This document shows, piece by piece, positions 1 through 7,833 of a stretch of 21,075 nucleotides of DNA (positions are counted from its first letter, which is position 1; the number at the start of each line of letters is the position of its first letter). The translations under genes and the position numbers were made by a program. The stretch is from a virus. The stretch spans positions 1 through 21,075 of IMG/VR virus record IMGVR_UViG_3300031785_000071. One strand, given 5' to 3'. Below the pieces are notes generated by a model. That model did not search any database and was not told the origin of the DNA. It saw nothing but the letters and a program-made list of their open reading frames with translations.

Positions 1-802
1 AGATTGTTCTGATAACTTCTCTGTTGATCTCTGCAAGAATCTCTGTTGAAAGAATGTTTGCAAGTTCTGCTTCAGCATTCAATCCGTGGATTGCTTTAAG
101 ATCTTGAGCTAGCTCTAATGAGTACTCAGCTTTGAGAGCTCTGGACTTCGCAGTCACAGTAACTTTCTCGATGCTGAATGCCATCTCGTTGAAAGCATTA
201 GAAGTAGCATCGCCCATTTTCTCAGCGTCATCAGTACGCATACCTTGTCCAGTTGGATAGGTAGTAGCAGACTGAGAACCCTGTGGGTTAAGAGCAGCTG
301 GGTTTGAAGCGTTTGTTAAACCAGTACCACCAGTTGTACCGAAACCAACTGATCCACCTGAGAATCCGTTTGTTAAGTTACTGCTGTTATTCTGTGAGGA
401 GAATGATGTATCTGGCTCGTTGAATAGTGCTTCTGTTCCGTCCTGAGTGGAGAATCTAGATCTCATTGCGAAGATGAGTCCAGTAGGTCCAGTCATTGGT
501 TGTACACCTGCTAGGTCATAAGCGACCAAGTTAGGCATAGCACGACGGATTAAGGAGATCAATACAGGATCGAAACCTGCTACTGTTTGACCACCTGAAG
601 AGGTGAAACCTCCGTTTCCAACTGAGTTAGTTGGAGCAGCTTCATGTAAGAATTCTTTTTCTTCACGAAGTGCAATTTCTTGGTTTTCTAGGAGTTGTGC
701 AGTAACCGCCTTACGGTGTGCATCTTTGATTGGGTCTATACCATCATAGTTTAGAAGGGGAGACCACTTCTCCTGCAAAACCTCATTGCTAGGCATTTGC
801 AT
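1..802 (-). CDS. 23: Major capsid protein gp23 (3' end cut by window edge)
   Basis: This gene encodes the T4-type major capsid protein, which forms the hexamers of the head shell. Only the first 267 codons are present; the rest lies left of the window. The start MQMPSNEVLQEKWSPLLNYD and the later segments VAGFDPVLISLIRRAMPNL, VAYDLAGVQPMTGPTGLIF and KVTVTAKSRALKAEYSLELA are highly typical of cyanomyovirus gp23. The ATG at 802 is chosen over the one at 796 because AAGG sits 8 bases upstream of it. In T4 the gp21 protease removes an N-terminal propeptide; here L-H-E at residues 52-54, before Ala-Ala-Pro, fits the (L/I)-x-E cleavage rule. That site is inferred. The gene follows the scaffold gene gp22 as in T4 and has its own late promoter-like motif upstream. 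Confidence 0.97.
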   Translation of the reverse strand, partial: MQMPSNEVLQEKWSPLLNYDGIDPIKDAHRKAVTAQLLENQEIALREEKEFLHEAAPTNSVGNGGFTSSGGQTVAGFDPVLISLIRRAMPNLVAYDLAGVQPMTGPTGLIFAMRSRFSTQDGTEALFNEPDTSFSSQNNSSNLTNGFSGGSVGFGTTGGTGLTNASNPAALNPQGSQSATTYPTGQGMRTDDAEKMGDATSNAFNEMAFSIEKVTVTAKSRALKAEYSLELAQDLKAIHGLNAEAELANILSTEILAEINREVIRTI

Positions 803-831
803 TTTTTTTACCTTTTAAGGAATTAGTTTGA

Positions 832-839
832 AATTTATA
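832..839 (-). promoter_or_regulatory. T4-type late promoter motif upstream of gp23
   Basis: Minus strand reads TATAAATT, one base from the T4 late consensus TATAAATA. It lies in the 46-base gap between gp22 and gp23, about 30 bases before the gp23 ATG. This would give the most abundant head protein its own transcript. Position and motif are seen; function is inferred. Confidence 0.55.
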
Positions 840-848
840 ATTTAAAGA

Positions 849-1928
849 TCACTTTTTAGCAACTCTACCCAGAGTTTGCATGTATGCTTCCATTGCGGAA
901 GAAACTTGTCGTGGACTATCCACTTGAGTTCCCTCAGATATGGTTTCTGAGTGAGCACTTGGAGCACTAGTTTTTGATGGGAAATAAGATTCCTTCAACT
1001 TTTCTAGTTTCTCACGATAGTCTGTTTCACTTTCAAACTCAACATTTGAGGCAAGAGAAGCGAGTTTTTCCTTCTGAGAAAGTGCAAGACCTTCACTAAC
1101 ATCTGCTAAGATGACATCGGAATTTGACTCTGCTAGTCTTTGATTTAGAGCAACGTTTCTTTCAATTTGCTCGTTGAGTTTACTCTCCATTTCATCAAGT
1201 TTATCTACCATGCTTTCAAGAACATCGTATTTGTCTTCAGGGACAGATACATAATGCTCTTCAAACAATGACTTCATACCTTCTAGGAAGGATTCAGTCA
1301 TTTCTGTTTTGAGACCTGATTCTACTTGCAACTGATTCTCCTGAATCCACTCATCGGCAACGTACTCAAGATATGCGTCAACTCTCTCTGTTAACTCATC
1401 TCTTACGCTTGCTACCTCTTCAACAAGTGCTTGCTCGTATGCGGTCTGCAAATTCTCTTTAATTTCTGAAACTTTTTCTTTGATTGCAGCTTCAAAAATT
1501 GTTCTTGCCTTGGATTGGAACTCCTCAGAAAGTTCTTCGCCTTCAAAGAGTGCTTGAACGTCTTGCTCAACGTCCACTTTGTAGTCCTCTTCTTCAACGA
1601 TTTCTTCTTCAGATGTTTCCCCTTCAGCAACTACTTCATCTGTAGTAGTTTCCTCTTCTGCTACAACTTCATCAGTTGCAGGAGCCTCATCCTCAGAGAT
1701 TTCCTCTCCTTCTAGTTCTTTACTAGACATAACAGGCATAGGTTCTGCTGGCTTTGCTTTTGAATTAACAACATCTTTAACAGATGCAAGCTCAGGAATC
1801 TTTAACTTGTTTGAGTCATCGTCTGGTTTTGAGTTTGTAGGTGTAGGTCCACCTAGATCCTCATAAGGTGCACCGCCAGATACCATTGGTTCTGCGGGCT
1901 TGGCGTTTTTGGTTACTACGTTATCCAT
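849..1928 (-). CDS. 22: Prohead core scaffolding protein gp22
   Basis: This is the probable main prohead scaffold, which fills the assembling head and is then degraded by gp21. The call rests on position between gp21 and gp23 and on composition. The N-terminal 40 percent is acidic and disordered-looking, with two KPAEPM copies and a doubled TDEVVAE block near residues 85-105. The rest (about 125-345) is long, charged and helical or coiled-coil-like. LxE and IxE tripeptides suitable for gp21 cleavage occur in it. At 359 aa it is longer than T4 gp22 (about 270 aa). The ATG at 1928 has no clear Shine-Dalgarno sequence: the bases before it are TTTACAAAAA. A consensus late promoter lies 51 bases upstream. 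Confidence 0.88.
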   Translation of the reverse strand: MDNVVTKNAKPAEPMVSGGAPYEDLGGPTPTNSKPDDDSNKLKIPELASVKDVVNSKAKPAEPMPVMSSKELEGEEISEDEAPATDEVVAEEETTTDEVVAEGETSEEEIVEEEDYKVDVEQDVQALFEGEELSEEFQSKARTIFEAAIKEKVSEIKENLQTAYEQALVEEVASVRDELTERVDAYLEYVADEWIQENQLQVESGLKTEMTESFLEGMKSLFEEHYVSVPEDKYDVLESMVDKLDEMESKLNEQIERNVALNQRLAESNSDVILADVSEGLALSQKEKLASLASNVEFESETDYREKLEKLKESYFPSKTSAPSAHSETISEGTQVDSPRQVSSAMEAYMQTLGRVAKK

Positions 1929-1957
1929 TTTTTGTAAATTGCTACCAAGGGCTAATT

Positions 1958-1972
1958 GATTTTTGTAAAATC
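1958..1972 (-). promoter_or_regulatory. Possible 5'-terminal hairpin of the gp22 leader
   Basis: Minus strand GATTTT-ACA-AAAATC is a perfect 6-bp AT-rich hairpin with a 3-base loop. With the late promoter at 1979-1986 the expected transcript start is near 1973, so the hairpin would sit at the very 5' end of the RNA. In T4, 5' stem-loops can stabilise phage mRNAs; that role is only inferred here. Confidence 0.3.
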
Positions 1973-1978
1973 TGATAT

Positions 1979-1986
1979 TATTTATA
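1979..1986 (-). promoter_or_regulatory. T4-type late promoter upstream of gp22
   Basis: The minus strand has an exact TATAAATA, the T4 late promoter -10 consensus, in the 62-base gap between the gp21 stop and the gp22 start. It is one of three exact matches in intergenic gaps in this window. Confidence 0.75.
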
Positions 1987-1990
1987 GAAC

Positions 1991-2641
1991 TTATAGATTT
2001 GATAAGAAATCATTGAATAAGTTCAACTTATACTCTTCGAGTCTTTTTTGATCGACAAGTGTATTAATACGCTTTTCGGTCTTTTCTGCTAGTTGTTCAC
2101 GAAGGATTCCACCTTCCCAAACCCACTCTTTTCCTTCCATAATTCCATTCACAAAAGCGTCTGGGGCAGAAGGATCTGCTACTATATCAGCAGCAGTTGC
2201 TAGTTGGAAATCTTCTCCAACAACTTTACAACCGTGCATGTCTTCTTTAAGTGATCCAACACCACGAGAAGACACTCCAAGTTTTACACCTTCATCAATT
2301 AATGACGATGCAATTTTACCCATAGGGGTTGATAATAAAGTTGCCTTACCTACAAAATTATTTCCCTCTCTTACAAGTGAAGTAATCTTGTGTGATACAC
2401 GATCTAAGTTAACTGTAGGACCATCAGGATGACCAAGTTCACCTAATGCTCTACCCTTACCGACAAAGTTTTCATTGTATCTACCAACTTCTCTATCGAG
2501 AGTGTCGATTGGATACATTCTTCCATTACGGTTTTTAATTTCACCTTGAAGGAATATACCTTCAATACACATTCTTTTTTTACTACCTTTTCCTTCAGTA
2601 ATAATTTTAACGTTTGATACTTCTTCGGTAATTAGTTTCAT
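1991..2641 (-). CDS. 21: Prohead core protein and maturation protease gp21
   Basis: This is the serine protease that, in T4, cleaves scaffold and shell proteins during head maturation and then itself. At 216 aa it matches the T4 length (212 aa). The N-terminal domain has FLQGEIKNRNGRMYPIDTL, typical of this family. The conserved histidine motif ELGHPDGP places the catalytic histidine at residue 71. The motif GVSSRGVGSL gives the serine nucleophile at 124 or 125. DPSAPDAFVNGIMEGKEW (156-173) is another typical block. The gene starts only 4 bases after the stop of the 90-aa gene and precedes gp22 as in T4. No important residue appears to be missing. Confidence 0.95.
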   Translation of the reverse strand: MKLITEEVSNVKIITEGKGSKKRMCIEGIFLQGEIKNRNGRMYPIDTLDREVGRYNENFVGKGRALGELGHPDGPTVNLDRVSHKITSLVREGNNFVGKATLLSTPMGKIASSLIDEGVKLGVSSRGVGSLKEDMHGCKVVGEDFQLATAADIVADPSAPDAFVNGIMEGKEWVWEGGILREQLAEKTEKRINTLVDQKRLEEYKLNLFNDFLSNL

Positions 2642-2645
2642 TTTC

Positions 2646-2918
2646 TTAGTTTGTGTATCCTACTTTTGCACCTTTAACTGCAGCAGCTGCAGCAAAGATA
2701 ACATGACTGGTTTGCTTTTCAATTAATGCACTCTCAGATCTCATTAAAGTAAAGGTTCCTACTACTGTACCACCTGCACTTTCTGCGACAGTAACTAAAT
2801 GATCAGCATTAGTTGCTGTATTTACAACACGAACTACAGTTGCATTTCCAAATGTTGACGCACTACCAGATGCGGTAGCCATCGCTGCTTCTGTACCTTT
2901 AATTAATAGTCTAGGCAT
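2646..2918 (-). CDS. Unknown 90-aa protein between gp67-like and gp21
   Basis: I do not recognise the function of this gene. The product is small, rich in alanine, threonine and valine, and probably beta-rich in its middle (ATVVRVVNTATNADHLVTVA, then GGTVVGTFTLMRSESALIEK). It has an alanine run near residues 76-80 and ends in GYTN. It has no signal peptide or cysteine. It overlaps the upstream gp67-like gene by 8 bases and lies 4 bases before gp21, so it is translated within the head-core cluster. T4 has gene 68, a prohead core protein, at this place, but this sequence does not look like the basic gp68. A head-associated structural role is an inference from position only. Confidence 0.8.
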   Translation of the reverse strand: MPRLLIKGTEAAMATASGSASTFGNATVVRVVNTATNADHLVTVAESAGGTVVGTFTLMRSESALIEKQTSHVIFAAAAAVKGAKVGYTN

Positions 2919-3150
2919 CTTCTTGAGGTTCCTCTTCGGGTTCTTGATCTACTTCAGTTTCAAGTTCTGCTTCTGGTTCTTCTGGTTCTTGACCAAATAA
3001 ACTCGCTGCAGCATATTTTTTCATTCCATCAATTTTCTCACCAGCTTTTGCATAAATCATAGACTTTAAAGTGTCTGTTATTTCTGCAGGTGATGAATCA
3101 GTGGCGATCATATCCAACACGTTTGTTGGTTGAGCATCATTATCTTCCAT
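2911..3150 (-). CDS. 67: Prohead core protein, gp67-like
   Basis: This 79-aa protein probably corresponds to T4 gp67, the small prohead core protein that is later cut into internal peptides. It has a short helical N-terminal half (DTLKSMIYAKAGEKIDGMKK) and a strongly acidic tail of Glu, Pro and Asp from about residue 52 to the end. That layout, its length (T4 gp67 is 80 aa) and its place directly after the portal gene match T4. Sequence identity to T4 is not obvious, so the call relies on position and composition. An exact late promoter is 24 bases upstream. No Shine-Dalgarno sequence is evident. Confidence 0.8.
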   Translation of the reverse strand: MEDNDAQPTNVLDMIATDSSPAEITDTLKSMIYAKAGEKIDGMKKYAAASLFGQEPEEPEAELETEVDQEPEEEPQEDA

Positions 3151-3173
3151 AAAAATACTATAATTATATAATT

Positions 3174-3181
3174 TATTTATA
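3174..3181 (-). promoter_or_regulatory. T4-type late promoter overlapping the gp20 stop codon
   Basis: The minus strand has an exact TATAAATA. The portal gene's TAA stop (3177-3179) lies inside the motif, so the end of gp20 and the promoter for the gp67-like gene share bases. The gp67-like ATG is 24 bases downstream. Confidence 0.72.
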
Positions 3182-4847
3182 TCTCGGCTTTCCTAGCATC
3201 TTTTTGTGCTTGTGCATCAGTTACTTCACCTTGTGCTTCAAGGTCAGGATCTTGGGGAACTTCACCCATTTCACCACCTTGTTGAGGTAAAGGTTGACCT
3301 GTTATTGGATCTACTTGTGATGGATCAGGTAGTATGCCTTTTTCAATCTCATCTTCAATTTGTTGATCTAGTTCTATGATTTCAGTATCTGTTTGTCTTA
3401 ATATCTTTTTCCTAACGTATTCAGTGGAATAAAACTTACCAATATATGGTTCAATAGTTGCTAGATTACCTAAACGACTTTGAAGCATTTCAGATTCTTT
3501 TAATTCTGCAAACTGATTATCATATAAGAAATCATATTGAATATGTTCACCCATAGATTCCCAATCTTCTGGTGTAACAATATTCTTTAATATTAATTGA
3601 GTGCGAAGCATATCATTGAACATTGCAGAAAATCTTTTTCTCAATCTTCCGACAAATTTTGAAAACTTTAGTTCATCTCTTAAGATCTCTGATGATCTAC
3701 CTAAATTAAATCCACCATCTGCAGCGATTCTTGACTCAGGAACACCTAATGCACGATATAATTTTTTCTGGAAATATTCAATATCAGAGAGTTCACCAAG
3801 ATTCTGTCCACCTGGTAATGTTGTAATTTCAGTTCCACGACCACCCTCTCTACGAGGCAACCAGAAATCTTCTAGCATACTCATAAATTTACGATCATCC
3901 CTAACTTCACCAGTGTTTGCATCATAAACCAACTTATTACGATAGCGACTCATGACCTCTTTTAGGTATTGCTCTGCTTTTACTTTTGGTAGATTACCAA
4001 CATCAATATAAAATATTCTTCTTTCTGGTGCTCTTGATAATCTGTAAATTACAAGACTATCTTCGATCATTCTTAACTGATTAAGTGCCTTAATTGCTTT
4101 ATGTAAATATGATAAAACTGTTCCTTTATTACGATCAACTAAACCAGAACTACAATATACAACAGAATCTTTTGCAATTTTTACTGATCCTTTTCTACCA
4201 CCAGCACCTGCAATCATACCAGAATTATAATTTGGTTTCGCTGTATATAAAAAATATTCCTCTATCTCTGGTTCATTTATATTGTCTTGTGAACCTTTCG
4301 CACCAAGATCTAACAATTTAGTTTTAGGGTCTTGTTTTTTCTGCTGACGAACAAACTTCATCTTCATTGGATCAATGTATCTTAGATCCTGTATACCAGC
4401 CATTGGATTTTTAACATCTATGACTTTAAGATAATATACTCTACCATCAATATACCAATTTCTGAATATTTCATGAGCCTTTCTATCAAAGTCCATGATT
4501 TCCTTTATATTTTTAAACTCCTCTCTTATTGCTTTTTTTAATGCTTCACCAGCGTTTAAATTAGATAATTCTATTTCTACAGGAGAATCATATAAATCAC
4601 TAACAATCGCTTCATTAACAACATCTTCAATCGCACCATCTGCCTCTGGATGAAGAGCCATCTCACGATATCTGCGAATTAAATCATGTTCAGTTTTATA
4701 AACACCTTCAATATCCAGATACGATCCATAAAATCCACTGGAAATATAATTATCAACCCCGTCCTGATTAGTTTTCGGGACAGGGGATATTACTGACGGT
4801 GATTTACTTTTACCATCATCAATAGAAAAACCAAACAGTTTAGCCAT
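3177..4847 (-). CDS. 20: Portal vertex protein gp20
   Basis: This encodes the head portal: a dodecamer at the unique vertex that starts head assembly and is the channel for DNA packaging with gp17. At 556 aa it is close to T4 gp20 (524 aa). Recognisable blocks are YREMALHPEADGAIEDVVNE (59-78), the stretch with GRVYYLKVIDVKNP (about 134-147), LRMIEDSLVIYRLSRAPERR (258-277) and the region FWLPRREGGRGTEITTLPGG (about 329-348), all strongly conserved in cyanophage g20, a common marker gene. The C-terminus is a Gln/Pro/Glu-rich tail. The gene follows tail tube gp19 across a 41-base gap. Its start is the ATG at 4847. Confidence 0.97.
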   Translation of the reverse strand: MAKLFGFSIDDGKSKSPSVISPVPKTNQDGVDNYISSGFYGSYLDIEGVYKTEHDLIRRYREMALHPEADGAIEDVVNEAIVSDLYDSPVEIELSNLNAGEALKKAIREEFKNIKEIMDFDRKAHEIFRNWYIDGRVYYLKVIDVKNPMAGIQDLRYIDPMKMKFVRQQKKQDPKTKLLDLGAKGSQDNINEPEIEEYFLYTAKPNYNSGMIAGAGGRKGSVKIAKDSVVYCSSGLVDRNKGTVLSYLHKAIKALNQLRMIEDSLVIYRLSRAPERRIFYIDVGNLPKVKAEQYLKEVMSRYRNKLVYDANTGEVRDDRKFMSMLEDFWLPRREGGRGTEITTLPGGQNLGELSDIEYFQKKLYRALGVPESRIAADGGFNLGRSSEILRDELKFSKFVGRLRKRFSAMFNDMLRTQLILKNIVTPEDWESMGEHIQYDFLYDNQFAELKESEMLQSRLGNLATIEPYIGKFYSTEYVRKKILRQTDTEIIELDQQIEDEIEKGILPDPSQVDPITGQPLPQQGGEMGEVPQDPDLEAQGEVTDAQAQKDARKAEI

Positions 4848-4867
4848 AGTATAATATTTTTACTTCT

Positions 4868-4896
4868 ATTATAGCACTATTTAGGCGATTAGTTAA
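4868..4896 (-). promoter_or_regulatory. Possible sigma70-like promoter upstream of gp20
   Basis: The minus strand has TTAACT (4891-4896, 4 of 6 match to TTGACA), a 17-base spacer and TATAAT (4868-4873, 6 of 6). It lies in the gp19-gp20 gap, 21 bases before the portal ATG. AT-rich DNA gives such matches by chance, so confidence is low, but the spacing is exact. Confidence 0.35.
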
Positions 4897-5485
4897 TGTC
4901 CTCTCCACCAGCATTAGCACCGTTACCTTTAATTGCTTCCCAGTAAAGAACTTGAAGTTCGACCTGAAACTCCTGAATTCCTTGAGCATCATAAGATAAT
5001 TCTATAGGTGCAACCTGTGTTGGGAATACATCATAGAAATGATATTTTCTTAATGTCTCTCCGCTACGATCAAGTTGGAATACAAATGCATCTGCCTGAT
5101 AATCTGCTGGATTAGTTGTACCAGTGTTATCAGAAACTCGGTTGATTGTATTCATCCACTTTTCAAAAGCAGACCTGATTGCAAAATCTGTATCGTTAAT
5201 AACTGTGATTGTCCAAGTGTCGAATGTTCGATCACCTGCGATTTTTAAAACCCTACCTCTGAAAGGAACTTCAATCGGAGCAACGTTAGATGCAGGTAAG
5301 TTTGCTGCTTTGACTAAGAATCTTGCCTTATTCAAAATATCATTCAAACCTTCCACATTTACTGCTGGTGGAAATGCTAGTTCACATTCAAAGAGATTTG
5401 AACGTGCACCACCACCACTTAGTTTACTCTTGAAATCAGTAATCTTTCTTAATGGAGGTGGATTGAGTTGGTTTCTTGTGGCCAT
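4889..5485 (-). CDS. 19: Tail tube protein gp19
   Basis: This encodes the tail tube subunit, which polymerises into the inner tube through which DNA passes. The 198-aa product has features typical of marine T4-like gp19: N-terminal NPPPLRKITDFKSKL, RSNLFECELAFPP, VPFRGRVLKIAGDRTFDTWT (about 74-93) and the C-terminal IELSYDAQGIQEFQVELQVL. T4 gp19 is 163 aa, so this is slightly longer. It lies just after the sheath gene gp18, as in T4. AAGGAAG about 9 bases before the ATG at 5485 is a good ribosome binding site. Confidence 0.96.
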   Translation of the reverse strand: MATRNQLNPPPLRKITDFKSKLSGGGARSNLFECELAFPPAVNVEGLNDILNKARFLVKAANLPASNVAPIEVPFRGRVLKIAGDRTFDTWTITVINDTDFAIRSAFEKWMNTINRVSDNTGTTNPADYQADAFVFQLDRSGETLRKYHFYDVFPTQVAPIELSYDAQGIQEFQVELQVLYWEAIKGNGANAGGEDIN

Positions 5486-5508
5486 GAGTTGTTACTTCCT
5501 TAAGTTAA

Positions 5509-7752
5509 TTAAATGTTACCGATTACTTCCTCAAAGGATACGCCAGTTCTTGTAGCAACAAAGGTTAGACCGATGAAGTTGATTGAACGTGCGGGTTTAA
5601 TGAAGATATCTGCGACAAACTCATTATTGTCTATTACAGATGCGGTGTTGTTAGTTTCGTCACATATGACGACATAATCAAAGATTCCTCGTTTTGCTTG
5701 AGTATCACGAAGGAATGGTTCAACAATATTTACAAAGTTTGTTCTTGTAATTTCATCATTAAACTCAAATAATTGATCTCTAGCAGCAGCTGAGATTGCA
5801 TCCTCAAGATATATGAACAAACGACGAACGTTGATTCTATCAAATGCGGATGATTTTCCAAATCCAGTCTTATCACCAAATAAGATGATTCCATCACCTG
5901 GTTGGAAAATTACTGGGTTGACTCTGTTTGAATAAAGTGTATCTCTTTGAAGTTTGCTAGGATTATATGCTAGTTTAACAGCATTAAGTATTGCACCTCT
6001 TGAGTTACCTGCTGGTGAGAACCATGGGAATTGTGTTAGATCATTTCTAGCACATGTTCCAGCAATGTCTCCATTTAGTGGTACATAACGGAAGGTATCA
6101 CTGAATCTATCGTACATATACTTGTATCCACTATCGAATACTCCGTATGTTGTAGATGTGATCGGTGAATAGAAATCAACCACTGAGTTGGTTATTGCAG
6201 AATCATTATTAACTGTAACTGTTCCTACAGCACCATCACTAATGAATGTGTTTCTGCTTGGTGATATGAACGCTATAGCGTCCTTTCTTAGTTCAGCGAC
6301 TGCAATGATTTTGTTTGCTTTTGCTTGAACAGTTGATTTAGTACCTGCACCAGAACCCATGAGTAAGAAATCTACCTCAAAGTTTTCTGTATTTTCAAAT
6401 AACTCATATCCAGTAGATATTTCACCAAGTGTTGCTGTTAAAGCACCTGATGCAGTAAGACTTGTTCCACCCTGATAGTTTACACCACCGCTTAATGTAT
6501 AAGTGTTACTACCCGATCCACCATATGCTATTCCTTCAGCATCCTGATCCCATGCTATGTCAGTCGCTGCAGCGTATCCAGTTCCAAATGAAGCAGCAAC
6601 CACACCTGTAGGTTGTGAACCACCAAACACATTAGTTGATGTATTGTAAAGATACTTTCTCCAGTACGCTGTGCTTCCTACTGAGTATTCAGCATCTTTT
6701 GCTTTTGATAATGAAACATGCTTTTCTAAAATTGTTCCTGCATTACCAGTAACTTCACCAGCACCGTCAATCACAAGAACGTGAATCTCATCAAATCTTG
6801 CATTTCTTGCTTCAGCATAACTTGATGTGCCTGGTCTTTCAACTATTGAATTCCAAGTAATTGTTGATCCAGCACCAGTAAGTGTTAGTGTTTGCTCATT
6901 AAACCAGTCTATTGCTGATGCGATTGTTCCAGCGTAACCTATTGTTGTATTAGCACCAGAGGTTGCTGTAATAATACCGATTGAACCTGTATCAGTATCA
7001 GTGGTTCCACCACCAACATTGAAACCTGTCTTGAATCTGTAAATTCCAGACTCTGTATAGTCTACAGCAGTTTCTGTTCCTGCAGCTGATACATGAGATA
7101 CTACTTTAACACCAAACTTATTACTACCTAATTCCTGAGTTATGATTCCTTTTAAGAATCCATCTAAAGATGATGTTGATCCTGCACCCACTACAGTGGT
7201 TCCCTTTGGTATTGTTTGTGTAACCCCAAGTCCAACCATGCTTGATGGTGCTGGTGTTCCTGCAGTTCCGAAACCAATACCTGCTGTGTTAATACCAACA
7301 ATCTGATCTGCAAGACCATCAATTGTTGCTACTCTAATACCGTTGCCCCATGAGCCAGGATTTCTAGCTGCGAATGTAACACCAGTGATTGTGTTATTAT
7401 CGTACCCTAATTGATTGTAATGCTCTGTGCTTTTTATTTTGAAACTTGATGCTGATCCTGTATAAGCATTTCTTAGATCAGTGTCATCTGCTCTCACTAC
7501 CCTCATATTTCCACCATATGCTAGGTAAGAAGAGGCGACTAGCCAATCTTCATAATGCTTGTCTGTCTCGTATGGTTGACCAAAGTTTTCTAACAGATCT
7601 GCTTCATCTGTTACTAAAACTGGTGTACCGACAGGTCCTTTAGCAAAGGGAGCAACAAGTGCACCAATTGATCCAGAGGTAGCGTCTACTCTACCAATGG
7701 TTAAATCAACCTCTCTAACTACGATACCAGGAGATGCTAAATTTAACGCCAT
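5509..7752 (-). CDS. 18: Contractile tail sheath protein gp18
   Basis: This encodes the sheath subunit that contracts to drive the tube into the host. The N-terminal LASPGIVVREVDLT and the C-terminal half, with FQPGDGIILFGDKT, SAFDRINVRRLFIYLEDAIS and QAKRGIFDYVVICDETNN, are diagnostic for the phage sheath family. At 747 aa it is longer than T4 gp18 (659 aa). The extra length is in the Gly/Thr/Ser-rich central part, about residues 150-480, which corresponds to the surface-exposed protease-resistant domains and varies between phages. GGAG is 8 bases before the ATG at 7752. A late-promoter-like AATAAATA lies 35 bases upstream. Confidence 0.97.
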   Translation of the reverse strand: MALNLASPGIVVREVDLTIGRVDATSGSIGALVAPFAKGPVGTPVLVTDEADLLENFGQPYETDKHYEDWLVASSYLAYGGNMRVVRADDTDLRNAYTGSASSFKIKSTEHYNQLGYDNNTITGVTFAARNPGSWGNGIRVATIDGLADQIVGINTAGIGFGTAGTPAPSSMVGLGVTQTIPKGTTVVGAGSTSSLDGFLKGIITQELGSNKFGVKVVSHVSAAGTETAVDYTESGIYRFKTGFNVGGGTTDTDTGSIGIITATSGANTTIGYAGTIASAIDWFNEQTLTLTGAGSTITWNSIVERPGTSSYAEARNARFDEIHVLVIDGAGEVTGNAGTILEKHVSLSKAKDAEYSVGSTAYWRKYLYNTSTNVFGGSQPTGVVAASFGTGYAAATDIAWDQDAEGIAYGGSGSNTYTLSGGVNYQGGTSLTASGALTATLGEISTGYELFENTENFEVDFLLMGSGAGTKSTVQAKANKIIAVAELRKDAIAFISPSRNTFISDGAVGTVTVNNDSAITNSVVDFYSPITSTTYGVFDSGYKYMYDRFSDTFRYVPLNGDIAGTCARNDLTQFPWFSPAGNSRGAILNAVKLAYNPSKLQRDTLYSNRVNPVIFQPGDGIILFGDKTGFGKSSAFDRINVRRLFIYLEDAISAAARDQLFEFNDEITRTNFVNIVEPFLRDTQAKRGIFDYVVICDETNNTASVIDNNEFVADIFIKPARSINFIGLTFVATRTGVSFEEVIGNI

Positions 7753-7785
7753 CCCTTACTCTCCGAATCTCAGATTTATTTAAAA

Positions 7786-7833
7786 TTATTTATTCAAAAG
7801 GGTATTTTCATTGGGGAAACAGCACATGAACAT
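7786..7833 (-). CDS. Possible 15-aa micro-ORF between the zinc protein gene and gp18
   Basis: The stop of the upstream zinc-protein gene forms TAATG (7831-7835), opening a 15-codon frame reading MFMCCFPNENTLLNK. This frame closes at 7786, inside the putative gp18 late promoter. TAATG junctions start many genuine genes in this window, which is the only reason to list it. The length is too short to judge coding, and no family is recognised. Confidence 0.2.
   Translation of the reverse strand: MFMCCFPNENTLLNK
7787..7794 (-). promoter_or_regulatory. Late-promoter-like motif upstream of gp18
   Basis: The minus strand reads AATAAATA, matching the looser NATAAATA form of the T4 late promoter. It lies in the 80-base gap before the sheath gene, where a strong late promoter is expected. 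Confidence 0.5.

Noticed and set aside
801-810. Run of eight A on the minus strand before gp23 as a slippage site
   Set aside because: It lies in the spacer between the AAGG site and the ATG, outside the reading frame, so it does not shift translation.
5124-5555. Plus-strand frame of 143 codons across gp19 and the gp18 end
   Set aside because: It lies antisense to well-recognised tail genes and has no recognisable motif.
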